DNA of 64,000 nucleotides from assembly GCA_973895155.1 (NCBI GenBank), contig OZ316894.1, forward strand, positions 7,068,001-7,132,000, given 5' to 3'. The stretch comes from Marsupella aquatica. Lineage: Eukaryota > Marchantiophyta. The notes beneath the pieces were generated by a model that had not been told where the DNA came from, did not search any database, and saw only the letters and a program-made list of their open reading frames with translations. Numbering within the stretch: the first letter of the stretch is position 1; the number at the start of each line of letters is the position of its first letter. Shown in pieces: positions 60,525 through 64,000 of the stretch. Position numbers and translations under genes: made by a program.

Positions 60525-61160
60525 ATGGCGTCCTCCGTTTTGGCTTCCACGTCTTCTGTGGCCGTCGCTGCTCCCTCTGTGAGCAATGCTGCTGTGTCCC
60601 GAAGCAGAAGCAGCAGCTTGGCTGTGGCCCCATTCAGAGCCTCGTCGCTGAGCGGACAGAAGCTGCAGGTGGCGAGCTCGGCTGCCAGAATCAGCATGAT
60701 GGCAGCTGAGACTGAGGCTGCCCCGGCTGGGTTCACTCCTCCGGAATTGAATCCCGACACGCCCTCGCCGATTTTCGGTGGGTCGACAGGTGGGCTGCTC
60801 CGTAAGGCGCAGGTTGAGGAATTCTATGTAATCACTTGGGAGGCGCCCAAGGAGCAGATCTTCGAGCTTCCCACCGGTGGAGCCGCCATCATGAGGGCCG
60901 GGCCTAACCTTCTCAAGCTCTCCAGGAAGGAGCAGTGCCTCGCATTGGGAGTCAACTTGAGGAACAAGTTCAAGATTAAGTATCAGTTTTACCGCGTCCT
61001 CCCCAACGGTGAGGTTCAATACCTGCACCCCAAGGACGGCGTCTACCCCGAGAAGGTGAATGCTGGCAGGAGCGGAGTCGGCATCAACGCCCGCTCTATT
61101 GGCAAGAACGTCAACCCTGCGTCTATCAAGTTTACCGGGAAGACCGCTTATGACTTGTAG
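60525..61160 (+). CDS. PSAD: Photosystem I reaction centre subunit II (PsaD)
   Basis: A stromal-side PSI subunit that docks ferredoxin and stabilises PsaC. Single exon, 211 residues. A Ser/Ala-rich transit peptide of about 50 residues ends near [10 protein letters not shown]. The conserved core has [48 protein letters not shown] and [17 protein letters not shown], ending in [12 protein letters not shown]. Start chosen at the ATG that opens the transit peptide; the frame stays open upstream only as leader sequence. Transcribed in the same direction as LHCB6, 3.5 kb away. Confidence 0.97.
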   Translation: MASSVLASTSSVAVAAPSVSNAAVSRSRSSSLAVAPFRASSLSGQKLQVASSAARISMMAAETEAAPAGFTPPELNPDTPSPIFGGSTGGLLRKAQVEEFYVITWEAPKEQIFELPTGGAAIMRAGPNLLKLSRKEQCLALGVNLRNKFKIKYQFYRVLPNGEVQYLHPKDGVYPEKVNAGRSGVGINARSIGKNVNPASIKFTGKTAYDL

Positions 61161-63000
61161 ATGAAGAGGAATTTGTTTCAATTTTATTTCTACATAGTGC
61201 ATCCGATTCTCGATGTCACTCTCTTGGGATGACGTGCTTGGGATGGTTGATCCGCAACGAACCTTTGTTGTTGATGTATAAATGGGATCATTTGGTGAAT
61301 ACCTGAGTTTCTAGTTTTGTACGATGATGTGCCAAATCTAAAGGTGGCCAGGTTCCTTTTAATCTGGGATTTATGTGCTGTACCAAGACTTCGCAAGTAT
61401 CCGCCAGCTGGCAGATTCGAATTGTGTGATCTCCAAAGAAGTAAATCTTTGAAATGGAGCAGGTGTTGCAATCAATATCAGTTGGTTGAGTTCTCTGTGC
61501 CTCCCTTTTCTCGAAGTTGTTTTTCTTCTTCGTTCATGATTCCTTCCCTCGTTGCTCTATTACCTGTCCGGAATTGGACAGCCTACCAGAGACATTGTGG
61601 AAGGAATAATGAAATTGTGAATACTTTGGGGCCTGCCTCCGTGGACTTGCCATCTACAAGGCACGAGGGTCAGATTTTTCCTCATCTCATTTCTACCTGA
61701 TGATTCTCCCTCTGCAGGTCGTCTTTTATCGCTGTCTGAATTCGTTATGTCATGGACCCCATTGTTCGAGCCGGCCAGATCATTTGCATCTAAATTCATG
61801 AAATTGAAGCACTCATAAATGCGAAGAGACCATTAGATCAGTGGTTTATGCAGTCATGTTTTCACGGCGGGTTTATTCTCCGCAAGTGCTGACACTGGAG
61901 TTGCTTCAAGTAAGGGGTCTTACTGTTCAGGAGGACGAATGCTCGTTCCGAGCGATGCGCTCAAGTATTCCAGAACACGGTTCTCTCGGAATTTTTAGTG
62001 TGTTTCCCTCCGTTTGCCGATTTTTGGTACTCAATTCAGGAGGTAGTTCATAGCCACGTTATTGCAGGATAGGGATGTAACCCTCACGACGGTAGTTGGT
62101 AATCTTGCAAGAAGGGCGCCACACGTAATCAATGCCTAGCATATCAACGTAATTGTCGATTAAAGAGTTACGCACTTGGACCCCTTAGCATGAAGAATGT
62201 GTTTATCTCATTCTATCGCATCTGCAGTGACTGTTCGTAGCAAAGCAAATATTCGAGAAGTACGCTCTGTTACTAGCCTGATACCTTGTGGGTGCAATGA
62301 GGAGGGTTGTACACAACTCAAGAAAACGATCATACAGGTACCTCGTCTGCAGATAATTTCGTAACTGAAACTGAAACAGTCGTTATTGCAAGACATTAAG
62401 TTGTGTACACAGGAAAGTGAGCATCGTAGGATTAGGATGTCAGGGAAGTCCATCCTCAAACCACCCAACAAGTCACTTTCATCGACCCACTAACAAAAAG
62501 TGATATGAGAAAGTAATACCTCCTTTAAGTCTGATGATTAAAAACTGGCAGTAAACCGAAAGACAGTAGACTGACCACATCATCTCAATCCTTAACGTTT
62601 CTCCAGACGATAGCGGCAATAATACCTATCCGAGAATGACGGAAAGACCCCTGAGTTGCAAAAGAGGATCGCAAACTAAGGAACTAAAGTATCGCCGAGG
62701 GAAGTTAAATTTTCATCCCGGAAGTGCTTCCAAGCTGGAAGAAGAACACACAAGCTGGGCTATTCGGCTAATAATCTCCTTTAGCTTCCTTGGGTCTGTG
62801 AAATCGTGGCTAAGGTTTCATAGTCTCATCCTTCTGCATCGAATGGTGTGAGTGTGAAAGGGCACCACCACAAAAGTAAAACGAGAATATGATCTATTTC
62901 AGGGGAACGACGACAGCGCTACTTGTAGTCAGTCTCGTTCTGTTGAACCTCCCATGCTAGAGCAAGAGGAACAAACCTCGCATTCGCAAGGCCTTTGCTG
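61161..63000. other. Intergenic region between PsaD and TOP3A-like genes
   Basis: Convergent 3' flanks. No gene, RNA or clear repeat recognised; open frames here are short and featureless. Confidence 0.5.
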
Positions 63001-63905
63001 TCATGGCTTTGGACCCCCTTGGGATATTGGACATTTGTTTGCCCAATGACCCATGTCACCGCACTTGTAGCAACTTCCGCCAGAAGTTGTAACTCCACCC
63101 CCCGGCTTAGCAAATTGTGGTCCTCCATATGCCCCAGCTTTAGGACAAGAAGTTGACCAATGACCCTGACCGCCACATTTGAAACAGGTGCCTGCATTCC
63201 TTCCCTCTGTAGGCCCTCCGGCATTGTAGGGAGGTTGAACACCAAAGCTGCCAGAATACTGCGGCTGCTGAAATGGACAATCTCTGGACCAGTGTCCTTC
63301 TTGTCCACAACTATAACAGCCTCCCTGAACAGGAGAAGGGCTTCCACCATTAGCAGGAATACTTGCTGCCCTGGAGGGAGTAACTGAGTTGTTTCCTCCA
63401 GCATCCCTGCCTACTTCATCCTTCCATTGGAAAAATGAACAACTCTGTAGGATGCACGAGCAAACTTGTCAGGAAATTATATTTGTATCAAGTGGTTTGA
63501 ATAACTATTGCAGCAACTTCAAGAAATGAACAGGACATATCACCTCCGTTCAGTTTCACAATGACGAGTCACGCAAATTGAGTTCCAGCTTCCGAGCATT
63601 TGCGGGGTATTAAAGCAAACCGTTCAGGATCTTACGACTCACAAAGCATCGCTGCTTTGTTTGGTCACCCCGACGAGAATCAGGAAAAGGTTATACGAGA
63701 GGGAGCGCCATGGTACCTGAGGTGCTGGACACTTGTAAAACTGACGGCCCATGTTTTTCTCCGTTCTCGCAGTGAGTACTATGCAAGGTCCAACTCCACA
63801 CTGGCACAATAGCTGCGGCTGCTGACTGAAGTCTTGAGATCGTTCATTCGGCATACTTTGTGTCCCAGCGTCACACCACTCAAAAAACGAGCACTGCCCT
63901 TCATC
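63001..63905 (-). CDS. TOP3A: Probable DNA topoisomerase 3-alpha, C-terminal zinc region (5' partial)
   Basis: Two exons are visible, 63905-63717 and 63444-63001; the gene continues beyond the right edge. The first exon opens with the end of one GRF zinc finger (CSFFEWCD), then starts a second (LLCQCGVGPCIVLTARTEKN, GRQFYKCP) completed in the next exon by SCSFFQW. Three CCHC knuckles follow: CYSCGQEGHWSRDC, CFKCGGQGHWSTSC and CYKCGDMGHWANKC, with a Gly/Pro-rich spacer between them. The stop is at 63003-63001. Plant TOP3-alpha has this combination at its C-terminus, where it aids single-strand DNA binding in the decatenation of recombination intermediates with RecQ/RMI. The catalytic part is not in view, so another GRF plus CCHC protein is possible. 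Confidence 0.7.
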
Positions 63906-64000
63906 CTGTGGAGAAAACAACCGAAACTCAGAGTGAATTTGAAGGGTTTGACATTGATACTAACGCAACAGAAAAGCCAAAATCAGATAAATATCCGACA

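Noticed and set aside
1-64000. CRISPR arrays, bacterial operons, rRNA genes, phage-like clusters
   Set aside because: No regularly spaced short repeats with unique spacers, no ribosomal RNA, and the gene structures are spliced and eukaryotic.

Overview
The window is nuclear DNA of a land plant. Genes are split by many GT-AG introns, several products carry plastid or mitochondrial targeting peptides, and two photosystem genes are present: LHCB6 (CP24, a land-plant antenna protein) and PsaD. A Tnt1/Tork-like Copia retrotransposon with an initiator-Met primer site is also present. I cannot fix the lineage from sequence alone. The compact genes and the plastid D-Ala-D-Ala ligase would suit a bryophyte or lycophyte, but the ligase also occurs in seed plants.

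Layout, left to right. 1-7976 (-): D-Ala-D-Ala ligase (DDL) with two tandem ATP-grasp domains; 20 exons placed, the 3' end runs off the left edge. 8372-9727 (-): dUTPase, with an inverted copy of part of its exon 2 upstream. 11864-16313 (+): the bifunctional purine enzyme PURH, 11 exons. 17650-18080: a 105-bp minisatellite. 18770-24823: a decayed Copia element with CGTCC target-site duplications, inserted into an older dispersed repeat whose uninterrupted relative lies at 59780-60051. 25443-26675 (+): a DNL/Zim17-type zinc-finger protein. 28420-32062 (-): a DEG10-like HtrA protease. 32063-39294: about 7 kb of repeat-rich intergenic DNA. 39295-43839 (-): a Claspin/Mrc1-like replication checkpoint protein, 11 exons. 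44404-44475 (+): tRNA-Gly(UCC). 45723-48255 (-): a TraB-domain protein with a long R/E-rich N-terminal region. 51253-51805 (-): a small two-exon twin-CX9C protein resembling mitoribosomal mS37. 55350-57003 (+): LHCB6. 60525-61160 (+): PsaD. 63001-63905 (-): the C-terminal GRF and zinc-knuckle region of a probable topoisomerase 3-alpha, continuing past the right edge.

The genes are mostly housekeeping and do not form one pathway. dUTPase, PURH, the Claspin-like protein and TOP3A all serve nucleotide supply or DNA replication and repair. DDL, LHCB6 and PsaD serve the plastid. DEG10, the DNL protein and mS37 fit mitochondria. For multi-exon genes I joined exons by eye; in each complete model the exon lengths add to a whole number of codons. 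I see no clearly new molecular system. The most unusual items are structural: the in-window related empty site for the Copia insertion, the inverted dUTPase exon fragment, the duplicated splice donor in DDL, and the repeat structure upstream of PsaD.
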